Shown piece by piece: positions 1 to 5,659 of a DNA stretch of 5,659 nt; within the stretch, counting starts at the first letter, position 1; each line of letters begins with the position of its first letter. The stretch comes from Gammaproteobacteria bacterium (GTDB taxonomy: Bacteria > Pseudomonadota > Gammaproteobacteria > Pseudomonadales > Pseudomonadaceae), in NCBI GenBank assembly GCA_012513235.1, contig JAAZCO010000363.1, forward strand, positions 1 to 5,659, written 5' to 3'. The notes below the pieces were generated by a model. It searched no databases. It saw only the letters and a list, made by a program, of their open reading frames with translations, and was not told the origin of the DNA. The position numbers and the translations under genes are program-made.

Positions 1-43
1 ACTAAGCGCAGAATTTATACTGAATGTAGTTATTAAAATTTTT

Positions 44-50
44 AGGAAGG
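44..50 (+). promoter_or_regulatory. Strong Shine-Dalgarno sequence of dcd
   Basis: AGGAAGG lies 5 bases before the ATG at 56, a near-perfect match to the 16S rRNA tail at good spacing. This fixes the dcd start. Further upstream, TATACT at 16-21 resembles a -10 box, but its -35 partner would lie outside the window, so a dcd promoter here is only a possibility. Confidence 0.85.
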
Positions 51-55
51 TCAGC

Positions 56-622
56 ATGAGTATTAAGTCCGATAAGTGGATTCGTCGTATGGCGCAAGAG
101 CACGGCATGATTGAGCCTTTTGTGGAGCGCCAGGTGCGTAACGAGGACTCTGAGCCGGTGATTTCGTACGGTGTGTCCAGTTATGGTTACGATGTGCGTT
201 GTGCTGATGAGTTTAAGGTGTTTACTAATCTGCATTCGGTGACTGTTGATCCGAAAAATTTTGATGAAAAGAGCTTTGTCGATGTAAAGGGTCCGGTGTG
301 CATTATTCCGCCGAACTCCTTTGCGCTGGCGCGTACCGTTGAGTTTTTCCGTATTCCACGTGATGTATTGACCATTTGCTTAGGTAAAAGCACCTATGCG
401 CGCTGCGGTATTATCGTTAACGTGACGCCGCTTGAGCCCGAGTGGGAAGGTCATGTGACTTTGGAGTTCTCCAATACTACGACTTTGCCAGCGAAGATTT
501 ACGCTAATGAAGGCGTGGCGCAGATGTTGTTTTTTGAGTCAGATGAAGAGTGTGAAGTGTCCTATAAAGACCGTAATGGTAAGTATCAGGGCCAGCGTGG
601 CGTGACTTTGCCGCGTGCTTGA
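56..622 (+). CDS. dcd: dCTP deaminase
   Basis: Converts dCTP to dUTP and ammonia in the cytoplasm, feeding dUMP synthesis for thymidylate production; enzymes of this family are homotrimers related to dUTPase. The 188-residue product is full length for the Pseudomonas-type enzyme (E. coli Dcd is slightly longer). Visible family motifs are SYGVSSYGYDVR at residues 37-48, IIPPNSFALARTVE at 83-96, the phosphate-binding GKSTYARCG at 110-118 (R116 corresponding to the E. coli active-site arginine), and TLEFSN at 135-140, where E137 should be the catalytic glutamate. The C-terminal KYQGQRGVTLP stretch, which closes over the nucleotide in this family, is present. The start is set by the Shine-Dalgarno sequence at 44-50. 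No co-directional gene follows and a terminator comes 22 bases after the stop, so this is the end of its transcript. Nothing appears broken. Recognition is by remembered similarity to Pseudomonas Dcd. Confidence 0.97.
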   Translation: MSIKSDKWIRRMAQEHGMIEPFVERQVRNEDSEPVISYGVSSYGYDVRCADEFKVFTNLHSVTVDPKNFDEKSFVDVKGPVCIIPPNSFALARTVEFFRIPRDVLTICLGKSTYARCGIIVNVTPLEPEWEGHVTLEFSNTTTLPAKIYANEGVAQMLFFESDEECEVSYKDRNGKYQGQRGVTLPRA

Positions 623-644
623 TTAATTGTATTGGGCTTTATCG

Positions 645-680
645 AAACGGTAGATTGTGAATGCAGTCTGCCGTTTTTTT
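645..680 (+). terminator. Rho-independent terminator of dcd
   Basis: The arms 645-658 and 663-676 can pair over 14 positions (11 Watson-Crick pairs and 3 G-T wobbles) around a GAAT loop. The strongest part is AAACGGTAGA against TCTGCCGTTT. A run of seven T residues (674-680) follows the stem directly. It lies 22 bases after the dcd stop. Read on the opposite strand the stem is followed by only three T residues, so it would be at best a weak stop for the minus-strand operon. Confidence 0.9.
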
Positions 681-715
681 ATGGGTGTTGATTGGCTGAA
701 TGCTTGGCGTGGGCT

Positions 716-814
716 GTGCTTCGCTATTGCTGTTTTTCCGTCGATGAACCCGTCCGGGGTTCAACTCCGGCGCTCGCCATCCATGGCTCGCTTGTCACAG
801 CAACAGCGAAGCAC
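716..814. repeat. Imperfect palindromic element, REP- or MITE-like
   Basis: The 18-base arms 716-733 and 797-814 are inverted copies differing at one position only (A726 against C804). They read outward-in as GTGCTTCGCT, then A or G, then TTGCTGT. The 63-base core is GC-rich and has further dyads: TGAACCC/GGGTTCA (745-751 with 757-763), CCGGGG/CTCCGG (754-759 with 765-770), GCCA/TGGC (776-779 with 784-787) and the short direct repeat GCTCGC (772-777, 786-791). Weaker outer pairing may extend it: 694-703 matches the inverse of 815-824 at 8 of 10 positions. It sits between convergent genes, the usual place for REP-type and miniature elements. No protein gene is inside and no clear target-site duplication is seen. 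It could be a non-autonomous mobile element or a structured RNA; copy number cannot be judged from one window. Confidence 0.7.
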
Positions 815-824
815 GCAATGAGCC

Positions 825-1055
825 TATGTATTGTCTGGGCTACCGAAGTATGTGTCGATTATCGTGATGTAGCCTTGTAGGTCGGTTTATATACGTGATT
901 AAAGTCCCTCAGTTCCGGCTTTAGTCTTAGCATAATTAAGACTTACAAAAAGCTTACTAACAACACCGCTGATCAATGAGTATCCACAGGGTACGGCATG
1001 CACCTAAGCTGCTTATCAACACTCAAGATATAGCTCTGGCTGTTAACAGAAATCG
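825..1055. other. Intergenic stretch without a recognisable gene
   Basis: This is the rest of the 433-base gap between the convergent dcd and SLC13 genes. I find no reading frame with a ribosome binding site. A small perfect hairpin pairs AGTCTTA (923-929) with TAAGACT (937-943) around a 7-base loop, and a weaker one pairs 901-906 with 917-922. Neither is followed by a T-run on either strand, so neither is a convincing terminator for the minus-strand operon. Two near matches to the DnaA box occur at 980-988 (GTATCCACA) and 1013-1021 (TTATCAACA), each with one mismatch to TTATCCACA; they are probably chance. Confidence 0.6.
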
Positions 1056-2885
1056 TTAAAGCGGAAACAATACAGGCACTAAAATAACGCTAGTTACCAG
1101 CACGATAAGGGTAAAAGGCACCCCGATGCGTACAAAATCGGCAAAACGATACTGGCCTGGCCCAAGCACCAGTGTATTTACCGGTGAGGAGATGGGCGTC
1201 ATAAAGGCTGCAGAGGCGGCGATAGCGACTATCATCGCAAAGGGTGCTGGTGAGGCTTGCATAGCTTGCGCGCTGGCAATGGCGACGGGCGCCATCAGCA
1301 CTGCAGTGGCGGTATTAGAGATAAACAAACCAATCATAGCGGTGGTGACAAACAGAATCGCCAGAATCATCCGTGGGCCAGAGCTACCAAATAAGTTCAA
1401 CAAACCTTCTACGGCTAAATCAATCCCGCCGGTCTTTTGCAGCGCTAAGGCAAAAGGCAACATACCAACAATCAGCACAATACTTTGCCAGTGAATCGAT
1501 TTGTATGCGCTGTCCATATCAATGCAGCGAAACGCACCCATTAATAAGCAGCCAATCAGCACGGCCAGTACATTAGGCACCATACCGCTGACCATCAAAA
1601 TGATCATCACCGCTAAACTAAATAACGCATGCGGTGCTTGGCTGAGAGCTGGTGCTACATCATCCACTTCAGCCGGTAAGCTCAGTACTAGAAAATCACG
1701 GTTATAACCTTGTAATTGACGGATATGCTCCCAGTTGCCGGCTACTAATAAGGTGTCGCCGGCTTTGAGTTTTTCATCAACTAATAACCCATCTAAGGCC
1801 TGTTGGTTACGGCGCAGGCCAATTACATTAAGTTTACGTTGGCTGCGAAAACCCAGTTCTTGAATGGTTTTGCCCGCCAAGCCAGAGTCCGGTGGCAGCA
1901 TCACTTCAGCCACGCCTAATGTGCGGTGATGGTCGCTAAAGTAGCTGCTTTGCATGGCCACGGGCTCAACGCCCATTTCATAATAAAAGTTGAGCAGGTC
2001 GATGGTTGGGCTGACTAGATCCACCAGCAAAACATCGCCCGCTTGCAACTCAGTGCTACCGGTCGCGCCGAGTAAAATACGCCTGAAGCGGCGCTGGCGC
2101 TCAACGGCAATAACGTTAATGCCAGCCTGTTTACGCAACTGAAGTTCATTTAGCGTTTGCCCAGCTAGAATGGAGTTCGGGCGCACTCGCAAGCGCCGCT
2201 CACGCCCAGCAAGGCGGTACTCGCGCACGAGATCAGCAATGTTGTGGCGGGGCTCGCCAGCGGTTTTTTGGCTGTCGGCACTGGCGAGCCAATGCCGAGT
2301 GGCGAGCATATACACAATGCCCAAAATTAAGATGGTTAAACCTATAGGCGCAAAAGCAAAGAAACTAAAGCCTGGCAGGCCTGCGCGTACCAGCTCGCTG
2401 TGCACAATCATATTGGGTGGCGTGGCAACTAGAGTCAGCATGCCGCTGATCAGGCCCGCAAAACTGAGCGGCATCATCAAACGACTGGGTGAGATATTCA
2501 GGCGTGCAGCAATACTTAAAACCACAGGGATAAAAATGGCGACGACACCGGTTGAGCTCATAACCGAGCCTAAACCAGCAACAGTTAGCATCAGTAAAAC
2601 AATGAGCCGAGTTTCACTGCTGCCAGCGCGGTGCATTAAGCGCTCGCCAAGCTGATAAGCGATGCCGGTACGCACCAAGCCCTCACCGATCACAAACAAC
2701 GCCGCAATCACCACAACACTGGGGTCGCTAAAACCAGCGATGGTTTCTTGTACGGTTAAAATACCACTCAGTGGTAGCGCAACAATCATCAGCAGGGCCA
2801 CGACATCCATGCGCGGCTGATTGCGGACAAATAACACAACTGCCACCAGCAGTAGCAATAAGACCAGTATCAGTTGTGTGTTCAT
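1056..2885 (-). CDS. SLC13-family permease with two RCK_C (TrkA_C) domains
   Basis: Predicted inner-membrane secondary transporter, probably cation-coupled, for an anionic or small organic solute that cannot be named. The 609-residue layout matches the family that includes E. coli YfbS. Hydrophobic segments fill residues 4-194, a hydrophilic cytoplasmic section spans about 195-420, and hydrophobic segments resume from 421 to the end. The middle section holds two RCK_C domains, about 222-290 and 321-391, each ending in an AGDxLLV motif (282-288, 375-381). In DASS/SLC13 carriers two SNT motifs build the substrate and sodium sites. Here the C-terminal one is intact (SNTATAV, 523-529) while the N-terminal one reads SST (110-112). 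The re-entrant TPPN (155-158) and TPISSPVN (563-570) are present. The ATG lies 3 bases after the ATPase stop, preceded only by a weak GAG in the end of that gene, so translational coupling is likely. No clear terminator follows. It is the last gene of the ABC operon. Confidence 0.9.
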   Translation of the reverse strand: MNTQLILVLLLLLVAVVLFVRNQPRMDVVALLMIVALPLSGILTVQETIAGFSDPSVVVIAALFVIGEGLVRTGIAYQLGERLMHRAGSSETRLIVLLMLTVAGLGSVMSSTGVVAIFIPVVLSIAARLNISPSRLMMPLSFAGLISGMLTLVATPPNMIVHSELVRAGLPGFSFFAFAPIGLTILILGIVYMLATRHWLASADSQKTAGEPRHNIADLVREYRLAGRERRLRVRPNSILAGQTLNELQLRKQAGINVIAVERQRRFRRILLGATGSTELQAGDVLLVDLVSPTIDLLNFYYEMGVEPVAMQSSYFSDHHRTLGVAEVMLPPDSGLAGKTIQELGFRSQRKLNVIGLRRNQQALDGLLVDEKLKAGDTLLVAGNWEHIRQLQGYNRDFLVLSLPAEVDDVAPALSQAPHALFSLAVMIILMVSGMVPNVLAVLIGCLLMGAFRCIDMDSAYKSIHWQSIVLIVGMLPFALALQKTGGIDLAVEGLLNLFGSSGPRMILAILFVTTAMIGLFISNTATAVLMAPVAIASAQAMQASPAPFAMIVAIAASAAFMTPISSPVNTLVLGPGQYRFADFVRIGVPFTLIVLVTSVILVPVLFPL

Positions 2886-2888
2886 CTT

Positions 2889-3683
2889 TTAGCTCAGTAA
2901 TAAAGCATCATCAGTGATTTGTTCGCCACGCACCTTTTCAAACATGGCCAATAAGTCAGGCACATCTAAACCTTTGCGCTCTTCACCGCTAACATCGAGA
3001 ACCACTTGGCCCTGGTGCAGCATAATGGTGCGGTCACCCACATCCAGCGCTTGGCGCATACTGTGGGTCACCATCATGGTGGTCAGCTGTTTTTCCGCGA
3101 CAATGCGCTGCGTCAACTCTAAGACAAAATCAGCGGTACGCGGATCGAGTGCCGCAGTATGCTCATCAAGTAGCAAAATTTGTGATGGACGTAAGGCCGC
3201 CATCAACAAACTGACGGCTTGGCGTTGGCCGCCAGAGAGTAAACCGATCCGGTCTTGTAAACGGTTTTCCAAGCCTAAGCCAAGTATTGCCAATTGCTCA
3301 CGAAAACCTGCGCGTTGTGAGGCTTTGACCGCACGACTTAAACCGCGACGTTGGCCACGTTGCTCTGCCAATGACATGTTTTCTTCAATGGTTAAATCTT
3401 CGCAGGTGCCAGCCATCGGGTCTTGGAAAACCCGTGCCACTTGGTTGGCGCGTGCCCAAACCGGTTTGTGAGTCACATCAAGATCATCAATTAAAATACT
3501 GCCGCTATCGATGCTTAAGTCACCTGAAATGGCGTTAAGAAATGTCGACTTGCCAGCACCGTTGGTACCAATCACGGTGACAAACTGGCCGGTGGGGATT
3601 TGCAGAGATAAACCACATAGCGCACGGGTTTCAATCGGTGTGCCTGGGTTGAAAGTAATGTGTAAATCATTGGCTTTGAGCAT
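2889..3683 (-). CDS. ABC transporter ATP-binding protein (COG1101 type)
   Basis: ATPase that powers the importer formed with the permease immediately upstream and the binding protein at the start of the operon; it acts at the cytoplasmic face of the inner membrane. The 264 residues hold every catalytic element in order: Walker A GTNGAGKST (39-47), Q-loop Q87 in VFQDP, signature LSGGQ (149-153), Walker B ILLLDE (169-174, catalytic E174), D-loop ALD (178-180) and switch histidine H207. The Walker B-D-loop stretch reads DEHTAALDP, with H175 where most ABC ATPases have proline; from memory this histidine is typical of the COG1101 group, to which streptococcal TrpZ belongs. A good Shine-Dalgarno sequence lies inside the last permease codons, and the gap to the permease stop is 2 bases, so translation of the two is probably coupled. 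The domain is intact and should be active. Substrate is unknown; tryptophan or another amino acid is only one option. Confidence 0.95.
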   Translation of the reverse strand: MLKANDLHITFNPGTPIETRALCGLSLQIPTGQFVTVIGTNGAGKSTFLNAISGDLSIDSGSILIDDLDVTHKPVWARANQVARVFQDPMAGTCEDLTIEENMSLAEQRGQRRGLSRAVKASQRAGFREQLAILGLGLENRLQDRIGLLSGGQRQAVSLLMAALRPSQILLLDEHTAALDPRTADFVLELTQRIVAEKQLTTMMVTHSMRQALDVGDRTIMLHQGQVVLDVSGEERKGLDVPDLLAMFEKVRGEQITDDALLLS

Positions 3684-3685
3684 CT

Positions 3686-4576
3686 TTAAACCCTCTTGCG
3701 GCGTGATAAACGCTGTTTTATCAGTGGGATGACCAAGGCAAAAGTCACTAGCAGCGCGGTGACTAAGTTCAGGTCTTGCGCTTGCAGGCCAATAAAATCG
3801 CTATTGAGGGCCAGTGCAATAAAGAAGCGATAAACCACTGCACCTAACACCACAGCTAGGGTCACCAAGAACAGTTTGCGTGATGGCAAAATACTTTCAC
3901 CAACAATCACTGCCGCCAAACCAATCACAATGGTACCAATGCCCATAGAGATATCCGCACCACCTTGGCTTTGTGCAAATAGCGCACCAGCTAAGCCGAC
4001 TAAGCCGTTAGAAATGGCCATACCGAGAATCACCATGGCACCGGTATTGATACCTTGGGCACGCGCCATGCGTGGGTTAGAGCCGGTAGCGCGAATGGCT
4101 AAACCTTGGCGGGTTGAGAAGTAAGCATCCAGGGCGAATTTAGCGATTAATACCACTGCAACTAAAATTAACGGACGCGCGATATAGTCGACCAACCAAC
4201 TTGGCTCAAGAATGCTAAATACTGTGGGTTCCATAATCAGCGGAATATTGGGCTTGCCCATAATGCGCAGGTTGATCGAGTACAAGGCAATCATCATCAA
4301 GATGCTGGCCAGTAGATCCATAATTTTCAAATGCACATTTAAAATAGCGGTAATGATACCCGCGCCGGCACCGGCTAAAGCTGCCAATGCTGTGGCTAGA
4401 AAAGGATCCATTCCGTTGGATATGCATAACGCACCAACAGCACCACCCAAAGGGAAGCTGCCGTCAACAGTTAAGTCAGGAAAACGTAATAAGCGGAAGG
4501 AGATAAACACCCCGAGTGCCACTAAACTAAAGATCAGGCCGATCTCGAGGGCACCAAACATTGAAAACAGGGACAT
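3686..4576 (-). CDS. ABC transporter permease (BPD_transp_2 / COG4120 type)
   Basis: Membrane channel subunit of the importer, placed between its binding protein and its ATPase. The 296-residue product is mostly hydrophobic, with about eight or nine possible membrane helices by eye, for example near 10-27, 59-80, 85-103, 135-150, 181-200 and 264-284. Family hallmarks are FPDLTVDGSFPLG at 32-44, GKPNIPL at 107-113, and the cytoplasmic loop RQGLAIRATGSNPRMARAQGI at 156-176. That loop is the place where RbsC/LivH-like permeases contact their ATPase. The protein ends in a basic tail (RLSRRKRV). No Shine-Dalgarno sequence precedes the ATG at 4576: the bases before it are pyrimidine-rich. Another in-frame ATG is Met6, also without a site. 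The start is therefore less certain than for its neighbours, though residues 1-10 look plausible. Transcription must pass the hairpin at 4607-4634 to reach it. The likely relative is TrpY; substrate is unknown. Confidence 0.93.
   Translation of the reverse strand: MSLFSMFGALEIGLIFSLVALGVFISFRLLRFPDLTVDGSFPLGGAVGALCISNGMDPFLATALAALAGAGAGIITAILNVHLKIMDLLASILMMIALYSINLRIMGKPNIPLIMEPTVFSILEPSWLVDYIARPLILVAVVLIAKFALDAYFSTRQGLAIRATGSNPRMARAQGINTGAMVILGMAISNGLVGLAGALFAQSQGGADISMGIGTIVIGLAAVIVGESILPSRKLFLVTLAVVLGAVVYRFFIALALNSDFIGLQAQDLNLVTALLVTFALVIPLIKQRLSRRKRV
3691..3697 (-). promoter_or_regulatory. Shine-Dalgarno sequence of the ATPase gene, inside the permease coding end
   Basis: On the minus strand AAGAGGG ends 7 bases before the ATPase ATG and overlaps the Lys-Arg-Val codons that end the permease. 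A ribosome finishing the permease reaches this site directly, which supports coupled synthesis of the two subunits and supports the ATG at 3683 as the true start. Confidence 0.8.
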
Positions 4577-4596
4577 GGGTAGGTTGACCGAAGGCT

Positions 4597-4634
4597 AAAT
4601 AAAAATACCCCGAGCGCAGACTGCAACTCGGGGT
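4597..4634 (-). terminator. Intercistronic hairpin with T-run, likely partial terminator
   Basis: On the minus strand ACCCCGAG pairs perfectly with CTCGGGGT (8 bp, 4607-4614 with 4627-4634) around a 12-base loop that can add a small GCA/TGC stem. The stem is followed by A, TTTTT, A, TTT (4606 down to 4597), as in a rho-independent terminator with an interrupted U-tract. It lies 16 bases after the binding-protein stop and 30 bases before the permease start. In many ABC operons such a hairpin stops part of the transcripts and stabilises the binding-protein message. That role here is inferred from position and structure. Because the gene order is that of a complete transporter and no promoter is obvious in the gap, complete termination seems unlikely. 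Confidence 0.8.
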
Positions 4635-4650
4635 GCGTTAGGGTGGTAAA

Positions 4651-5628
4651 TTAACGAATCACTTCCGCTGCGCTATCAATCAGCTCTTGCGACAAGGTTA
4701 CGCCTTGTTTTTCAGCGGCAGCCAAGTTCACAAACAGCTGAATCTTCTCACTGGTTTCAGGTTTGATATCGCCTGCTTTTTCACCATTGAGGATGCGCAC
4801 TACGATACGGCCGGTTTGCTGACCCAGTTCGCGGTAGTTCACACCTAATGCAGCGATGGCACCACGCTTAACACTGTCAGTGTCAGAAGCAATCAATGGG
4901 ATTGTCATATCATTACCGACTTTAACTAGGGCTTCATAAGCTGAAACCACGTTGTTATCTGTATTGGTATAAATCACATCGACTTTACCCACTAAGCTGC
5001 GTGCAGCGGTACCTACGTCCACTGAACGTGGCGCTGCGGCTTCAACTAAGGTGAGGTCATACTCAGGCAGAATTTCTTTTAGCGCAGTGACTACTGCAAC
5101 TGAGTTGGCTTCGCCTGGGTTAAACACCATGCCAATGCGCTTGGCATTAGGTACGATTTGCTTAACCAGCTCCATTTGCTTGCCCAGCTCCAGTACGTCA
5201 GATACGCCCGTGACGTTAGTGCCGCTGGCTTCCCAGCTTGGCGTCAGTTGACCTTCAACTGGGTCAGTTACTGCTGAGAAAACAATGGGAATACGCTTGG
5301 TGCCGGCCACTGCAGCTTGTGCTGAAGGCGTAGCGATCGCAACGATGGCATCAGGTTGGTCACCAATAAACTTACGCGCGATTTGCGCCGCCGTACCGGT
5401 ATTGCCTTGCGCGCTTTGGTATTGCCATTTCAGGTTTTTACCTTCGCTGTAGCCCGCTTCTTTTAACGCGTCTAACACGCCGTCGCGCACTGAATCGAGG
5501 GCAGGGTGTTCAACAATCGCGGTAACCGCAACTGATTTTACTGATTCGGCCATCGCGCCAAATGATGCGCTCATAGCCAGAGTTAGTGCACTGAGCGTGA
5601 GCAACGCTTTTTTCGAGAACGTAGTCAT
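4651..5628 (-). CDS. ABC transporter substrate-binding protein (PF04392 type)
   Basis: Periplasmic receptor that captures the solute and delivers it to the permease encoded next. The 325 residues start with a classic Sec signal peptide: KK at 6-7, a hydrophobic core at about 8-25, and the cleavage site AMA|ES after residue 27. There is no lipobox cysteine, so the mature protein should be soluble in the periplasm. Family marks are AIVEHPALDSVRDG at 37-50, ATPSAQAA at 99-106, FSAVTDP at 117-123, NVTGVSD at 138-144, the hinge-side GMVFNPGEANS at 166-176, and TNTDNNVVSA at 221-230, followed by an ALGVNYRELGQQTG stretch. This family includes streptococcal TrpX, but the ligand of this member cannot be told from the sequence. 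The start is fixed by the Shine-Dalgarno sequence at 5638-5642. It is first among the operon genes seen here; its promoter lies at or beyond the right edge. Confidence 0.93.
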   Translation of the reverse strand: MTTFSKKALLTLSALTLAMSASFGAMAESVKSVAVTAIVEHPALDSVRDGVLDALKEAGYSEGKNLKWQYQSAQGNTGTAAQIARKFIGDQPDAIVAIATPSAQAAVAGTKRIPIVFSAVTDPVEGQLTPSWEASGTNVTGVSDVLELGKQMELVKQIVPNAKRIGMVFNPGEANSVAVVTALKEILPEYDLTLVEAAAPRSVDVGTAARSLVGKVDVIYTNTDNNVVSAYEALVKVGNDMTIPLIASDTDSVKRGAIAALGVNYRELGQQTGRIVVRILNGEKAGDIKPETSEKIQLFVNLAAAEKQGVTLSQELIDSAAEVIR

Positions 5629-5637
5629 GTTTGCATG

Positions 5638-5642
5638 CCTCT
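5638..5642 (-). promoter_or_regulatory. Shine-Dalgarno sequence of the binding-protein gene
   Basis: On the minus strand AGAGG ends 9 bases before the ATG at 5628, which is acceptable spacing and supports that start. Only 31 bases of upstream sequence are in the window, so no promoter or operator can be assigned. Confidence 0.75.
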
Positions 5643-5659
5643 AAGTGGGGGTCGTTAGC

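Noticed and set aside
1..55. Remnant of an upstream gene ending at the TAA at 3-5
   Set aside because: Too little sequence to tell a real stop codon from chance.
754..778. Stretch resembling the T-arm and 3' end of a tRNA (GGTTCAACTCC followed by a CGCCA-like end)
   Set aside because: The stem and loop lengths do not fit a T-arm, and no anticodon arm, D-arm or matching acceptor strand lies upstream. The bases are better explained as hairpins of the palindrome core.
692..880. Open frame of 62 codons on the plus strand across the palindrome
   Set aside because: It needs a TTG start without a ribosome binding site, runs through the inverted-repeat element, and its product has no recognisable composition or motif.
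923..943. Perfect 7-bp hairpin as operon terminator
   Set aside because: The stem is AT-rich and no T-run follows on either strand.
2170..2655. Long plus-strand open frame of 161 codons opposite the SLC13 gene
   Set aside because: It is the antisense shadow of a well-recognised membrane protein gene and its product is rich in Arg, Lys and Pro with no family resemblance. The same applies to other plus-strand frames over 1126-5251 and minus-strand frames over dcd.
5625..5636. Three-codon upstream frame (ATG CAA ACA TGA) whose stop overlaps the binding-protein start
   Set aside because: The Shine-Dalgarno sequence is only one base from this ATG, too close for efficient initiation, and fits the downstream ATG much better.

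Overview
The window looks like chromosomal DNA from a gammaproteobacterium, most likely a member of the Pseudomonadaceae. The dCTP deaminase at the left end reads like the Pseudomonas form of this protein over nearly its whole length. Base composition looks roughly balanced, clearly less GC-rich than typical Pseudomonas, which suggests one of the lower-GC lineages of the family. The family-level placement is from remembered protein similarity, and the lineage is inference.

Layout. Positions 56-622 (+) hold dcd, with a strong Shine-Dalgarno sequence and a good rho-independent terminator right after it. Positions 623-1055 are a 433-base gap between two convergent genes. It contains the dcd terminator, an imperfect palindrome of about 100 bp (716-814) with internal hairpins, and about 240 bases in which I see no gene. 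From 5628 down to 1056 the minus strand carries four genes in one direction: a periplasmic substrate-binding protein (5628-4651), an ABC permease (4576-3686), an ABC ATPase (3683-2889) and a 609-residue SLC13-type permease with two central RCK_C (TrkA_C) domains (2885-1056). The last three genes are separated by only 2 and 3 bases, so they are almost certainly co-transcribed. The first is separated from the second by 74 bases that contain a GC-rich hairpin followed by a broken T-run, probably a partial terminator that lets the binding protein be made in excess.

How the genes work together. The binding protein, permease and ATPase form a complete importer of the PF04392 / COG4120 / COG1101 type, the group that includes the streptococcal tryptophan importer TrpXYZ. 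Substrate cannot be read from the sequence. The tight addition of an ion-coupled SLC13/RCK_C carrier to the same transcript is the most unusual organisational point. It suggests two transport routes for the same or linked solutes, or import paired with export.

I see no CRISPR array, phage gene, transposase, tRNA or rRNA, and nothing that clearly amounts to a new defence or mobile system. The items most worth a second look are the palindrome at 716-814, the hairpin at 4607-4634 and the SLC13 gene in an ABC operon.
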